This document shows positions 43,571-52,821 of a stretch of 64,000 nucleotides of DNA, piece after piece. The translations under genes and the position numbers were made by a program. A model generated the notes under the pieces. That model was not told the DNA's origin. It saw only the letters and a program-made list of their open reading frames with translations, and did no database searches. The DNA comes from Pseudomonadales bacterium (GTDB lineage Bacteria > Pseudomonadota > Gammaproteobacteria > Pseudomonadales > Azotimanducaceae): NCBI GenBank assembly GCA_024234635.1, contig JACKNX010000002.1:434001-498000 (forward strand), read 5' to 3'. The stretch's first letter is position 1; each line of letters begins with the position of its first letter.

Positions 43571-43734
43571 GCTGGCCAATTCGGGCAACCACGGCTGCCG
43601 GCACAACAGGTCCCATGCCGAACGTCGTCCGCGGGCCGGTTTGAGTAGACCGCACCCTCCGCTGCGCAATGTATCGATAGCAGATACCGCGATAGCGGTG
43701 CTCTTTCGGTGCCGTGTTGAGTTAATCTGCGCGG

Positions 43735-46203
43735 GTGGACTGGATACTCCCACTCGATCACATCACCCTGACCCATATCGACCAGACCGGCGGCAAAGCT
43801 GCCCGCCTGGGTGCGCTCATGCGTGCCGGTTTCCCGGTACCGGACGGGTTTGTCATCACCGCGGACGCGTTCCTTCTGCACCACCCCATCTTTCTGGATA
43901 CGCGGCCGCCGCCTCCCCGCCTGTCCCCGGAATTCATGAAATCGCTCGCGGACGCCTTCCAGGCGTACTTTGCACCCGGCGAGCGCGTTGCGGTACGCAG
44001 CTCCGGCGTAGATGAAGACGGGCAGGGCGCAAGCTTCGCCGGCCAGCACGCAACGTACTACTACATCGACGCTGCAACACTGGAGCAGGCGGTTGTCGAT
44101 TGCTGGATGTCCCTGTGGAGCCCACCAGCGCTGGCCTATCGTGCCAGCCGCGACAAGCCCATCCGGCCAATGGCCGTGATCGTGCAGAAACTGGTGGATG
44201 CCCGGCGTTCCGGCGTCTGCTTCTCCCGCGACCCTCTGGACCCACGGGCCGGCACGGTAGTCATCGAAGCGAGCTGGGGACTGGGCGCCGCACTCGTGGA
44301 TGGTCGGGTGCAACCGGACCGGCTGCGCGTGGATGATCGCGGCGCGGTCACGCTGCTTCAACTCGGCGACAAACGGGAACGCGTGGCGGCCACGCGCGCC
44401 GACCCGTCCATGGGGCGTCTGGAAGCGGTGCCGGAACATCTGCGTACCGCCCGCGTGCTCACCGACGATGACGCCTTCCAGTTGCATGAGATCACGGAGC
44501 AGATCGAAACCCTCTTCGGTGAGCCGGTTGACGTGGAATGGGCGTACGACGCGGACACGCTGCACATCCTGCAGGCCCGTCCGATCACGACCCTCACCAC
44601 CGGCGAACCAGCACCTGTTGGGCCGATGGTGTTGTTCAAACCGCTTGCGGAGAATTTCACCGAACCGTTGACCCCCTTGACGGTGAGCCTGATGCAGGCC
44701 GTCATACCTCCCGGCAGCACCTTCGTGGACGGCCGCCTGTACGTCGGCTTCGCAGCCTTGCGCCGTTTCATGCCGCTGAAGCTGACGGATGCCGAATGCG
44801 TCGACCTGCTGCTGCTGCGCCGCATGCCCGACCCCATGGTGCCCCATCCAGGGCGACTGGCCCTCCTGCTCGCTGGCCTGGGAGTGGTCTGGCTCAGTCA
44901 GGGAGCCTTCTGGTCACGTAGTGCCCGCCTAATGCCGCAGGCCCTGGAGCGCTTTCCGCCCTGGCTCGAGGGTGTGGCCCGGCAAACAGGCAACGACCCG
45001 GTTCGCTTCATGCGGGCGACAATGTTCGGCGCGTCGCCGTTTGCTCCGGTGTGGCGCGACGTGCTGGCGCTGAACATCTCCGCCGGCCGCTATTTCCTTC
45101 TGATGGGACTCGCGCGCCAGCTTCTCAGGCGCTGGGCGCCGTCACTCGACCCGGACCTCCTGGCCGACCTGGTCCATGACGAAAGCGATATGTGGAGCCG
45201 GCGCATGCTCGACGCAGTGCGCGAACTCGCCTCGCTGGCCAACGCGCACCCGGACGCACAAAAAGCGTTGCGGGCAGGCGATTGCCTGACCCAGGTTCGC
45301 CTGTTGCCACAGGACCACCCGTTTGTCGTTGGGCTTGGAGATTTCCTGCGCACCTACGGACATCGCGGCCCGCGCGAAATGGATCTGGCGTCCCCGCGCT
45401 GGCGTGAGGACCCGACGCCGGTGCTGATCATGATTCGCAACCAGCTTTCCCTGCCGGAGGCGGGCAGCAACGCCGCCTATGCGCAACACCTGGTGGCGCG
45501 CGACAAACTTCGACGGCAACTCGGCAACGGACTGAAGGCGCGCTGTATCAACCGCCTTGTCAGTCGCATCCGTTATTACATTGCGCTGCGCGAAAATACG
45601 CGGCACTACCACACGATGCTGTTCGACAGGCTGCGTCGCAAACTGACGTCACTGGAGCACGACCTGCTGCTGGCGGAAAAAATCAAGACAGCCGGCGATC
45701 TGTTTTTCCTCACCTGGCCGGAGGTACGCAGCCTGCAGGCAGCGGATCAGCCCAGCGTCGCGCTCGCCGGCGTCATTCGGGAGCGTCGTATCGCCCACCA
45801 GCGCCTGGCACGCACACGACCACCTGAGACCCTGAATCTCCATCTCGCACATGCCCTGATGCCTGACGAGGACGCCAACGTTCTGTATGGACAACGGGCC
45901 AGTTCCGGCGAAGCCGAAGGCGTCGCGCGGGTCGTGCTGCATCCGGATCAGGCCGGCCATATTCAACCGGGCGATATCCTGATCGCGCCCTACACCGATC
46001 CCACCTGGACGCCGCTGTTTCCATCGCTGGCGGGCATCGTCGTCGGCATGGGCAGCTACCTTTCGCATGCCGGCACCATTGCCAGGGAGCTGCGCATCCC
46101 CTGTCTGGTGGACGTGCGCGACTGTGTTTCACGCATTCGCGATGGGCAGCGGGTAAGGCTCTGCGCTGATCTGGGCTTCGTACAGCTGGTGGACGGGCCA
46201 TGA
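43735..46203 (+). CDS. PEP-synthase/rifampicin-phosphotransferase-like dikinase
   Basis: An 822-residue three-domain protein. The N-terminal ATP-grasp-type PEP/pyruvate-binding domain (about 1-290; GGKAARLGALMRAGFPVPDGF, VAVRSSGVDEDG...SFAGQ, HILQARPITT) is followed by a long middle domain without known motifs (about 295-700). A C-terminal swivelling domain carries phospho-carrier H778 (LSHAGTIARE). The order and length match rifampicin phosphotransferase, which moves the beta-phosphate of ATP to the antibiotic; the middle domain determines the acceptor. It lacks the PEP-binding barrel of true PEP synthase. GTG start. The stop overlaps the next small membrane gene by four bases. Confidence 0.8.
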   Translation: MDWILPLDHITLTHIDQTGGKAARLGALMRAGFPVPDGFVITADAFLLHHPIFLDTRPPPPRLSPEFMKSLADAFQAYFAPGERVAVRSSGVDEDGQGASFAGQHATYYYIDAATLEQAVVDCWMSLWSPPALAYRASRDKPIRPMAVIVQKLVDARRSGVCFSRDPLDPRAGTVVIEASWGLGAALVDGRVQPDRLRVDDRGAVTLLQLGDKRERVAATRADPSMGRLEAVPEHLRTARVLTDDDAFQLHEITEQIETLFGEPVDVEWAYDADTLHILQARPITTLTTGEPAPVGPMVLFKPLAENFTEPLTPLTVSLMQAVIPPGSTFVDGRLYVGFAALRRFMPLKLTDAECVDLLLLRRMPDPMVPHPGRLALLLAGLGVVWLSQGAFWSRSARLMPQALERFPPWLEGVARQTGNDPVRFMRATMFGASPFAPVWRDVLALNISAGRYFLLMGLARQLLRRWAPSLDPDLLADLVHDESDMWSRRMLDAVRELASLANAHPDAQKALRAGDCLTQVRLLPQDHPFVVGLGDFLRTYGHRGPREMDLASPRWREDPTPVLIMIRNQLSLPEAGSNAAYAQHLVARDKLRRQLGNGLKARCINRLVSRIRYYIALRENTRHYHTMLFDRLRRKLTSLEHDLLLAEKIKTAGDLFFLTWPEVRSLQAADQPSVALAGVIRERRIAHQRLARTRPPETLNLHLAHALMPDEDANVLYGQRASSGEAEGVARVVLHPDQAGHIQPGDILIAPYTDPTWTPLFPSLAGIVVGMGSYLSHAGTIARELRIPCLVDVRDCVSRIRDGQRVRLCADLGFVQLVDGP

Positions 46204-46460
46204 CCCAGGCCCTGCTCACGCTGGCGCTGTTGCCCCTGTCGAGCGGTTTTCTGGCGGCCGTCATGAGTTTGCGCGACGGCGCCTCGATGACCTGGGGCCT
46301 GGTGCGTGTGATGTGGCTCGCGGCGCTGCTGCTGCTTGCGATCGTGGTGTTTCCGGACGCGGGGAAAAGAGCTGTCGTGGTATCGCTCGGCATCCTGCTC
46401 ACAATGCAGTGCGTGAGCTGGCTCGTCCGTCAATGGTGGGGGCGCAATCGCCTGTCCTGA
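46200..46460 (+). CDS. Small three-helix membrane protein coupled to the dikinase
   Basis: An 86-residue membrane protein with three hydrophobic segments (about 3-22, 33-50, 58-78) and a basic C-terminus (RQWWGRNRLS). No family recognised. Its ATG overlaps the dikinase TGA (ATGA at 46200-46203), which ensures co-translation and suggests that it anchors or assists the dikinase at the membrane. Confidence 0.7.
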   Translation: MTQALLTLALLPLSSGFLAAVMSLRDGASMTWGLVRVMWLAALLLLAIVVFPDAGKRAVVVSLGILLTMQCVSWLVRQWWGRNRLS

Positions 46461-46482
46461 GTGCCCCGGGGAAGGGGAAAAG

Positions 46483-46537
46483 CAAGCTCCGGCGGCCGGG
46501 GGATTGGAGGGGGAGAGAGCTCGACCACCGGAGCTTG
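46483..46537. repeat. Long-spaced inverted repeat between convergent genes
   Basis: CAAGCTCCGG (46483-46492) and CCGGAGCTTG (46528-46537) are perfect inverse copies separated by 35 purine-rich bases, in the gap between the membrane protein and the convergent CitE-like gene. It may be a transcript-end structure. Confidence 0.45.
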
Positions 46538-46629
46538 GGGCGGCTTCATCGGATCCAGTCCATGAATCCATCACCGCCTGGTTTTAGGTATAGCAGAGGT
46601 TTCGAAATGCGCCCGGCGCTGACGAAAAT

Positions 46630-47484
46630 TCAGCCCCTGGCGGCAAGCGCATCGGCAAACGCCACCACCCGCTCCGCTTCCGCGGCGTGCAGGTTCTCCA
46701 CCAGATTACCGTCCAGCACCGCCACCCCCCTGCCCGCCGCCAGGGCTTCCTGCCACACCGCCAGCACCCGCCGTGCATGGTCCACACCGGCTGCGTCGAT
46801 GCCGTAGGTCTCGTTGGCAATATCCACCTGGCCGGGGTGAATCAGCGTCTTGCCGTCAAAGCCCATGGCGCGCCCCTGCTCACACGCATCGCGGAAGGAT
46901 TCAAGGTTGCGGAACTCCAGGTGCACGCCATCGAGGATTACCTTGCCCGCCGCCCGCGCCGCGAGCACACAATGCTGCAACGCGTAGTGCAGGTTGCTTC
47001 GCGAAGGTGTGTGCGTGGCATGCAACTCCTTGACCAGGTCACTGGTACCCATGACCAGTGCGGCCACCCGTGGATGCGCAGCCAGACTGCGCGCGTCGAG
47101 CACACCGATGGGCGTCTCGATCATGATCCACAGCGGAACCTGACGACCACCCAGGCGATCCAGTTCGGCGCAGATGGCATCAATCTGCGCGAGACGTTCG
47201 ATCTTCGGAAACAGCAGGCCTGCCACCGGTTCCCCGGCAAACGTGGCGAGATCCGCGGCGCCCCAGGGAGTTTCCAGAGCGTTACACCGCACCAGAAGTT
47301 CCCGATAGCCATACGCGCCACTGCGGACGGCAGCCAGCACCTGCGCCCTGGCCGTGGTCTTGGCATCGGGCGCCACCGCATCCTCCAGGTCGAAGATCAC
47401 GACGTCACAAGGCAGGTCACGGGCTTTCTCCAGCGCCCGCGCATTGGCGCCCGGCATGTACAGTACCGATCGTCTGGGTTTCAT
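46630..47484 (-). CDS. CitE-like HpcH/HpaI aldolase/citrate lyase family protein
   Basis: A 284-residue TIM-barrel lyase of the CitE family. RSVLYMPGANARALEKA, DVVIFDLEDAVAPDAK and the metal-binding glutamate in WIMIETPIGVLDA are typical, as is DGKTLIHPGQVDIAN near the end. Free-standing CitE-like proteins cleave malyl-CoA, citramalyl-CoA or beta-hydroxyacyl-CoAs. It follows the SDR and CMD genes on the minus strand with 36 bp before it, so it is likely the last step of a short acyl-CoA route. GGGAGAG precedes the ATG. Confidence 0.9.
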   Translation of the reverse strand: MKPRRSVLYMPGANARALEKARDLPCDVVIFDLEDAVAPDAKTTARAQVLAAVRSGAYGYRELLVRCNALETPWGAADLATFAGEPVAGLLFPKIERLAQIDAICAELDRLGGRQVPLWIMIETPIGVLDARSLAAHPRVAALVMGTSDLVKELHATHTPSRSNLHYALQHCVLAARAAGKVILDGVHLEFRNLESFRDACEQGRAMGFDGKTLIHPGQVDIANETYGIDAAGVDHARRVLAVWQEALAAGRGVAVLDGNLVENLHAAEAERVVAFADALAARG

Positions 47485-47520
47485 GGCCTGCTCTCCCGAT
47501 AAATTCCATAACGACGTATC

Positions 47521-48315
47521 TCAGCCGATCATGGCGGCCTGGCCGCCGTCCACGGGCAGACAGACGCCGGTGATGAAACGCGCCTCGTCAGACGCCAGGA
47601 ACAGTGCCGCATTGGCGACGTCCCAGGCAGTGCCCATCCTGCCGCCGAGCGGCACCGCCGCGTCCCGGCGGGCGATGAGTTCGGCCCTGTCCGCGCCCTG
47701 TGCAACGTATCCCTCGATGGCCATGGGCGTATTCATGAGACCGGGCATGATCACGTTGGCGCGGATGTTGTATTTGGCGTTGCCGGTGGCGAGCGCATGC
47801 GTGTACGCGTTGAGGGCAGCCTTGGAGGTTTTGTAGGCGACGATACCCACGGCGCACACGGCGGCGACCGAGGAAATGTTGGTGATAACGCCATGGCCCT
47901 GTTCACGCATCGGCTTGAGCACCTCGCGGCAGCTCAGCATGATGCCCTTCATGTTGACGTCGAAGATGCGGTCCCACACAGCCTCCGTCATGGTGGCGGC
48001 GCTGCGATCGCCCGCTCCGATACCGACGTTGTTGTGCAGGATGTCGATCCGACCATATTGATCCAGGCATTGCGCAACAAAACGCGCGCAGTCCTGCGCC
48101 CGCGTGATGTCCGCCTCACAGGGACTGGCGTCGCCACCTGCCTCCCGGATCATCGCGACCGTCTCTTCCGCCGAATCGAGACGCCGGTCCACCACCAGCA
48201 CACGTGCCCCTTCCTGCGCGAACCGCAGCGCCGTGGCCCGGCCGTTGCCGATCGTTTCACCCGGCGTCTGCCCGCCGCCCACCACCACGGCGATCCTGTC
48301 TGTCAGACGTCCCAT
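47521..48315 (-). CDS. SDR family oxidoreductase (classical)
   Basis: A 264-residue classical SDR with an unusual cofactor loop (GGGQTPGETIGNGRA, a longer form of TGxxxGIG), HNNVGIG for NNAG, serine in NISSVAA, and an intact YKTSK active site. It belongs to SDRs found in cholate/steroid and terpene degradation, but the substrate is not assigned. It overlaps the end of the CMD gene by 13 bases and is followed by the CitE-like gene. Confidence 0.9.
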   Translation of the reverse strand: MGRLTDRIAVVVGGGQTPGETIGNGRATALRFAQEGARVLVVDRRLDSAEETVAMIREAGGDASPCEADITRAQDCARFVAQCLDQYGRIDILHNNVGIGAGDRSAATMTEAVWDRIFDVNMKGIMLSCREVLKPMREQGHGVITNISSVAAVCAVGIVAYKTSKAALNAYTHALATGNAKYNIRANVIMPGLMNTPMAIEGYVAQGADRAELIARRDAAVPLGGRMGTAWDVANAALFLASDEARFITGVCLPVDGGQAAMIG

Positions 48316-48857
48316 CCGGGCAACCCTTCATCCGCCTGTACGCCGAAGCTGTTGAGCGCCATCGACACGAGGTTGTACTGGCCCACCGTGAAGACGATGT
48401 CCATGAGCTGCTGTGTGTTGTAGTGCTCTGACAGACCCGCCCACGTTGAATCGCTGACATGTGCATCCGCGTGCAGCTCTTCCGTGGCGGTGAGCAGAAG
48501 ACGGTCCTTGTCGCTGATGCCGGGGGTGGCCGACCCTGTCTTTGCCAGGCGGATTTCATCTTCGCTCATGCCCGCCTGCCGGGAGATCAGCACGTGCTGG
48601 CCCCACTCGTAGCCCGACTGGCACAGATAGCCAATGCGCAGGATCAGCAGCTCCCGGTCACGTACGGTGAGCGTGGACTTACCGAGGATATGATTGGCGA
48701 ACACCATCCAGCGCCGCGCCAGCTCGGGGTGGTTACAGAGTGTCTTGAAGATGTTGAACACCCGCCCCTGCTTCGTGAACGGCTGCATCATCTCCGCCGC
48801 TTCCGGGGTCCACTGGTCAGATTCCAGCGCCGGTATTCGAGGTTTGTCCAGTCGCAT
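48303..48857 (-). CDS. Carboxymuconolactone decarboxylase (CMD/AhpD-like) family protein
   Basis: A 184-residue all-helical CMD-family protein. The conserved core is ELLILRIGYLCQSGYEWGQHV with C79, E84 and H88; only one cysteine is present, so it is not an AhpD-type CxxC peroxidase reductant. The frame is open upstream but ATG 48857 has GGAGAG and fits the family. It is the first gene of the minus-strand trio CMD-SDR-CitE. In such clusters CMD proteins may act as lactonases or hydratases; the reaction is unknown. Confidence 0.87.
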   Translation of the reverse strand: MRLDKPRIPALESDQWTPEAAEMMQPFTKQGRVFNIFKTLCNHPELARRWMVFANHILGKSTLTVRDRELLILRIGYLCQSGYEWGQHVLISRQAGMSEDEIRLAKTGSATPGISDKDRLLLTATEELHADAHVSDSTWAGLSEHYNTQQLMDIVFTVGQYNLVSMALNSFGVQADEGLPGWDV

Positions 48858-49321
48858 GCGGTTCACTCTCCGAAAAATTGTCGGTCCCACTATAGCGAGC
48901 GGCTCCGCTACCGAACAGGCCGGGAATCGAGGAACCGGGGGGTGGAAATTTGCCCTCGCAGGATCATCCATACAGTTTTTCCCGGACCAGGGTCCTGACC
49001 CGGCACCCGGAATCCGCGCAAGCATTGGTGCGCCGTCACTGGGGACACTGGCACGTGCAGCCAGCGTCGGCTCCGGCGGGATCCGATCAACACCACCCTG
49101 CGGTTGAATGCAGTCCGATCACGTCAACCGTCCTGCACCGTCCACGGCGCAAACGCGCGTTCCCGGTCGACACGCCCCCTGCCCCCGTTCGCTCCACGGG
49201 TCTTCCCTTCTGATCCAGCCACCTGAACGCTGCGGGATTCGCTCCCTCACGCCGTCCGCAATCCCTTCCATTTTCGGGAAACGCTTCTACGCTTCATGTC
49301 GGTGCGATTTTCGGAAACTCG
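48858..49321. other. 464-bp divergent regulatory gap upstream of the TonB receptor
   Basis: No gene is supported. A near-direct repeat lies just before the receptor: ATTTTCGGGAAACGC (49270-49284) and ATTTTCGGAAACTCG (49307-49321); the second copy contains the likely ribosome site. It may be an operator. No cobalamin riboswitch or Fur box could be recognised. Confidence 0.4.
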
Positions 49322-51388
49322 ATGCGTTTCATCATTGGTATCGCTCTCGTGACACTGATGGTGCGCGCGGAGTCCGCCAGCCCGCGTGATTCCCTGGAGG
49401 CTATGTTGAACATGAGCCTCGAGGAGCTCATGAACTTCGAGGTGATCACGCCCACACATGACCGGGTCGCCCTGAACGCCGTTCCCGGCAGCGTCACGCT
49501 CATCACACGCGAGCAGATTCTCAAGAGCCCGGCGCAAACCATTCCCGAGCTCCTGCGCGGGATACCTGGCGTCAACGTACGCTGGAATCCCATGGTTCAG
49601 ACCATCGACATCCGCGGCTTTGGCTCCAACCCATTCACCAGTCGTATCCTGCTGCTGATCGACGGCGTTCCGTACAACTCCTGGAACAAAGGGGGATTTC
49701 CCCAACACCCCGGTTTCGACTTCTTCAACCTGGACTACGTGGAACACATCGAGGTGCTGCGCGGCAGGGGTTCCGCTCTGTACGGTAAATCCGCGTTCAG
49801 CGGCGTGATCAATATCGTGACGTTGAGTGGCGACAACCAGCAGGTGAACCGGGTGCGCGCGCTGGCCGGCGATGACCAGACGGTCATGGCGTCGGTGACG
49901 CAGGGCTGGCAGTTCGGCACCGAAGGCAGCTTCCTGCTGGGTGCGCGGAAATTCGAAGGCATCATGCCGACCGAATTCTGGGACAAATACGGGACAGGAA
50001 AGACCGACGGTTATGATCTCTTCACCAAGTTGAAGTGGCGTGGCTGGGAGTTGACCTACTACCGCATCGACGACCAACTCGACGGTTTTGTGCTGCCACT
50101 CGGCGGCGGGCTGGCAGGCAGTGAGTTTCGCAGCGCCGATACAATCCAGCAGACGATCGATATTGCCAGCGTGCGGTACACGGCTCAGGCGGACGACAAT
50201 CGCTGGGCGGCCAATATTCACGCCACGCGCGCCAGCCGCAATGGCAGTCATTGTGGCGCCTGCCACGCGAACGGACAGAGCACGACCTTCGCTTCACCGG
50301 CCGATCACGGTTCCCAGGCATATGTCGAAGGCCAACTCCGGTTCCGGCTCGGAGCACGCCAGGAACTGCTCGGAGGGCTCGAATACCGGCAACTCGACGC
50401 TGGCGAACATACGCGTCACGGAGACAACGCCACATCCACCACGGACCACGTGCTGGCGTATGACAGGCCGGCAGTCTACGTGCAGGATCAGATTCAGTTG
50501 ACGGATCGACTGCAGACGATCCTCGGCCTGCGCTACGACGCACCGACCTCGCCGGATCTGTTCAAGGACAACGTTTCCCCACGGGTGGATATGGTCTACC
50601 GCCACAGCGAGAGGCTGACCGTGCGCGCGCAGTACGGCGAAGCAGCGCGTTACCCGTCGTTCAGCGAGATGTATCAGTCAAACTGGTTCATCAACGCAAA
50701 ACTACCGGACGGTTCGGTGTTGCCACTAACCCGGTTCGTTCCCAACGAGGACCTGAGCGCGGAGTCCATCCAGACATTCTCGGTGGGGGTAGACCTGCTG
50801 CCAACCCGGACGCTACGCCTCAAGGTTGATGCATATCGGGACGTTATCGACAACTACATCGTCATCGCGTACCCGCGTATCCACTTTGAAAACCATCCAC
50901 AGCAGGCAGTGGTTTCCGGGTTGGAAGTCGACTTCGACTGGCAGCTCTCGACGCGTATTGCGTTGTCAGGAAACTACAGCTACCAGCACAACGGGCGACG
51001 AGGTCACGGGGTCGACTCGGCGGGAAACAAACTGGAGCTGACCTACTCTCCCCGACACAAGGTGAATCTGAGCCTGAACTACACGCCCGTTGAGAGTCTC
51101 TCGGCACATCTCGATATGCGCTGGCGGAGCGACTACCGGGCTCCTGACTTCTGGTCGCGCATCATGGTTCAGGAAACGGACTACGATCTGCCGGGCTACG
51201 CATTGTTCAACGGCCGCCTGGACTACCGACTACCCGTGGCGGTACGTGGTCACCGGCCAATTCGGTTCAGTCTGATCGGCAGGAACCTGACGGACAAACA
51301 CCCGGCGGAAACGCTGATCGGCGTCAACGCAAAACTGAACGGCCGGTCGATACTGGCTCAGCTGGAATACAACTTCGCGCAAAAGTGA
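49322..51388 (+). CDS. TonB-dependent outer-membrane receptor
   Basis: A 688-residue receptor. A signal peptide (about 1-19, MRFIIGIALVTLMVRAESA) is followed by a SLEELMNFEV entry, a plug domain (ITREQILKSPAQTIPELLRGIPGVNV...IDIRGFGSN...VLRGRGSALYGKSAFSGVINIVT) and a 22-strand barrel ending in LAQLEYNFAQK with terminal aromatic. A CxxCH sequence, C311-G-A-C314-H315, sits in a barrel loop, which is unusual. The cargo is unknown; siderophore, cobalamin, copper or haem are possibilities. GGAAACTCG precedes the ATG. Confidence 0.92.
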   Translation: MRFIIGIALVTLMVRAESASPRDSLEAMLNMSLEELMNFEVITPTHDRVALNAVPGSVTLITREQILKSPAQTIPELLRGIPGVNVRWNPMVQTIDIRGFGSNPFTSRILLLIDGVPYNSWNKGGFPQHPGFDFFNLDYVEHIEVLRGRGSALYGKSAFSGVINIVTLSGDNQQVNRVRALAGDDQTVMASVTQGWQFGTEGSFLLGARKFEGIMPTEFWDKYGTGKTDGYDLFTKLKWRGWELTYYRIDDQLDGFVLPLGGGLAGSEFRSADTIQQTIDIASVRYTAQADDNRWAANIHATRASRNGSHCGACHANGQSTTFASPADHGSQAYVEGQLRFRLGARQELLGGLEYRQLDAGEHTRHGDNATSTTDHVLAYDRPAVYVQDQIQLTDRLQTILGLRYDAPTSPDLFKDNVSPRVDMVYRHSERLTVRAQYGEAARYPSFSEMYQSNWFINAKLPDGSVLPLTRFVPNEDLSAESIQTFSVGVDLLPTRTLRLKVDAYRDVIDNYIVIAYPRIHFENHPQQAVVSGLEVDFDWQLSTRIALSGNYSYQHNGRRGHGVDSAGNKLELTYSPRHKVNLSLNYTPVESLSAHLDMRWRSDYRAPDFWSRIMVQETDYDLPGYALFNGRLDYRLPVAVRGHRPIRFSLIGRNLTDKHPAETLIGVNAKLNGRSILAQLEYNFAQK

Positions 51389-51618
51389 TCCCTCCGAACC
51401 GGCAGACGCGGTCGACGGCAGCGGGCGACGCGAAGCTCTCGGCGCACCCGGGCACACCTGCAGGTGACGCCATCCAGGGACGCCAGCAGCGCCATGAGCA
51501 GTACGCCGATCCGGATTGACGCCGTGCCTGAATCGTTCAGTGCGGATGGGGATGACGACGTTTGTGCTGCCACCGCGCATGACAGCCGTGCGAGCGGAAG
51601 GGGTCAGCCAACGGACGG

Positions 51619-52818
51619 TCAACAGACAACCGCTTCGTACCCCGCTGCCACCAGCCCCGCGAGCACCTGGCTGATCTGCTCCTCACCGCGCATCTGCAGC
51701 ACAAGTTCCACTACCGTGGCACGCACGGAGGAGCCGCCAAACGCCCGCTGGTGATGGATCTCGATGATGTTGCTGTCCAGCGACCCGATGACACGCGCCA
51801 TGTCGGCAAGCGCACCGGGCACGTCCGGAATCTCCACGCGCAGGCGTACCAGCCGATGCGTACGCACCATGCCGCGCTGCAGCACTGACGACAGGATCAT
51901 CATGTCGATGTTGCCGCCGGACAGCACCACCACTACCCGCTTGCCCGCGTAGCTTGTCCTGTCACTCTGCACCGCGGCGAGCGCCGCCGCCCCGGCGCCT
52001 TCGGCAACGGTCTTCTCGATCTCAAGCAGAACAAAAATTGCCTGCTCAACCGCCTCCTCGGAAACCGTGACCATCGCGTCCACGTTGCGCCGGATGATCG
52101 GCATGGTACGTTCGCCCGGTTGTTTCACGGCGATGCCCTCGGCGACGGTTGCAAGACGCGAGTGGCCGGGAGATTCACCGCAGAACAGTTTGACCGCCGT
52201 ATCGAAGCGCTGCATCTGCACACCCACCACACGGGTTGCCGGCGACAGCGCTTTCACCGCCGTTGCCACACCCGAAATCAGGCCGCCGCCACCGACCGGC
52301 ACAACCACGACATCCGGATGCCGGACCTGATCGACAATTTCCAGCCCCACCGTGCCCTGGCCAGCCATCACCTGCTCATCGTCGAACGGATGCAGGAGGG
52401 TCAGCCTGCGCTGCTCCGCCAGTGCCAGGGTGTGCGCCCGCGCCTCCTCGAACTGATTCCCGAACAGGATCACTTCCGCCCCGTGCACGCGGGTCTGCTC
52501 CACTTTCGCGTTGGGCGTGGTGCGGGGCATGACGATGGTGACCGGTATGCCCAACCGCGCGCCATGATAGGCCACCGCCTGGGCATGGTTGCCTGCCGAC
52601 ATGGCAATGACGCCGCTTCCGCGCTGCCCGGCATCGAGTTGCAGCAGCGCATTCAACGCACCGCGCTCCTTGAACGAGGCGGTGAACTGCTGGTTCTCGA
52701 ACTTGATGAACAGCTCGCAGCCGAGCAGCTTCGACAGCGTGAAGGACTGCTGGCAGGGCGTGTGGATGATCTGCCCGCGCAACCGCTCGTGCGCTGCCTG
52801 TATGGTCTGAATGTCCAT
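51619..52818 (-). CDS. ilvA: Threonine ammonia-lyase with single ACT domain
   Basis: A 399-residue PLP enzyme deaminating threonine to 2-oxobutyrate. PLP lysine lies in TASFKERGALN; the glycine loop is GGGGLISG; and SGGNID lies late in the catalytic domain. A C-terminal ACT domain (about 325-399) places it with the shorter forms of about 400 residues. The start codon is only 23 bases from that of the divergent flavodoxin-like gene, and the gap is a perfect palindrome. Biosynthetic versus catabolic role cannot be settled; symbol tentative. Confidence 0.88.
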   Translation of the reverse strand: MDIQTIQAAHERLRGQIIHTPCQQSFTLSKLLGCELFIKFENQQFTASFKERGALNALLQLDAGQRGSGVIAMSAGNHAQAVAYHGARLGIPVTIVMPRTTPNAKVEQTRVHGAEVILFGNQFEEARAHTLALAEQRRLTLLHPFDDEQVMAGQGTVGLEIVDQVRHPDVVVVPVGGGGLISGVATAVKALSPATRVVGVQMQRFDTAVKLFCGESPGHSRLATVAEGIAVKQPGERTMPIIRRNVDAMVTVSEEAVEQAIFVLLEIEKTVAEGAGAAALAAVQSDRTSYAGKRVVVVLSGGNIDMMILSSVLQRGMVRTHRLVRLRVEIPDVPGALADMARVIGSLDSNIIEIHHQRAFGGSSVRATVVELVLQMRGEEQISQVLAGLVAAGYEAVVC

Positions 52819-52821
52819 GGA

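Noticed and set aside
43207..44847. Minus-strand frame of 546 residues across the RND/dikinase boundary
   Set aside because: Antisense to two clear genes and to the gap between them; no recognisable motif.
48990..49130. Cobalamin riboswitch before the TonB receptor
   Set aside because: A stretch resembling a B12-box fragment (CACTGG) is present, but the other conserved parts and helices could not be found.
51389..51618. Small coding frame between the TonB receptor and threonine ammonia-lyase
   Set aside because: Only low-complexity frames without ribosome site; treated as convergent intergenic DNA.
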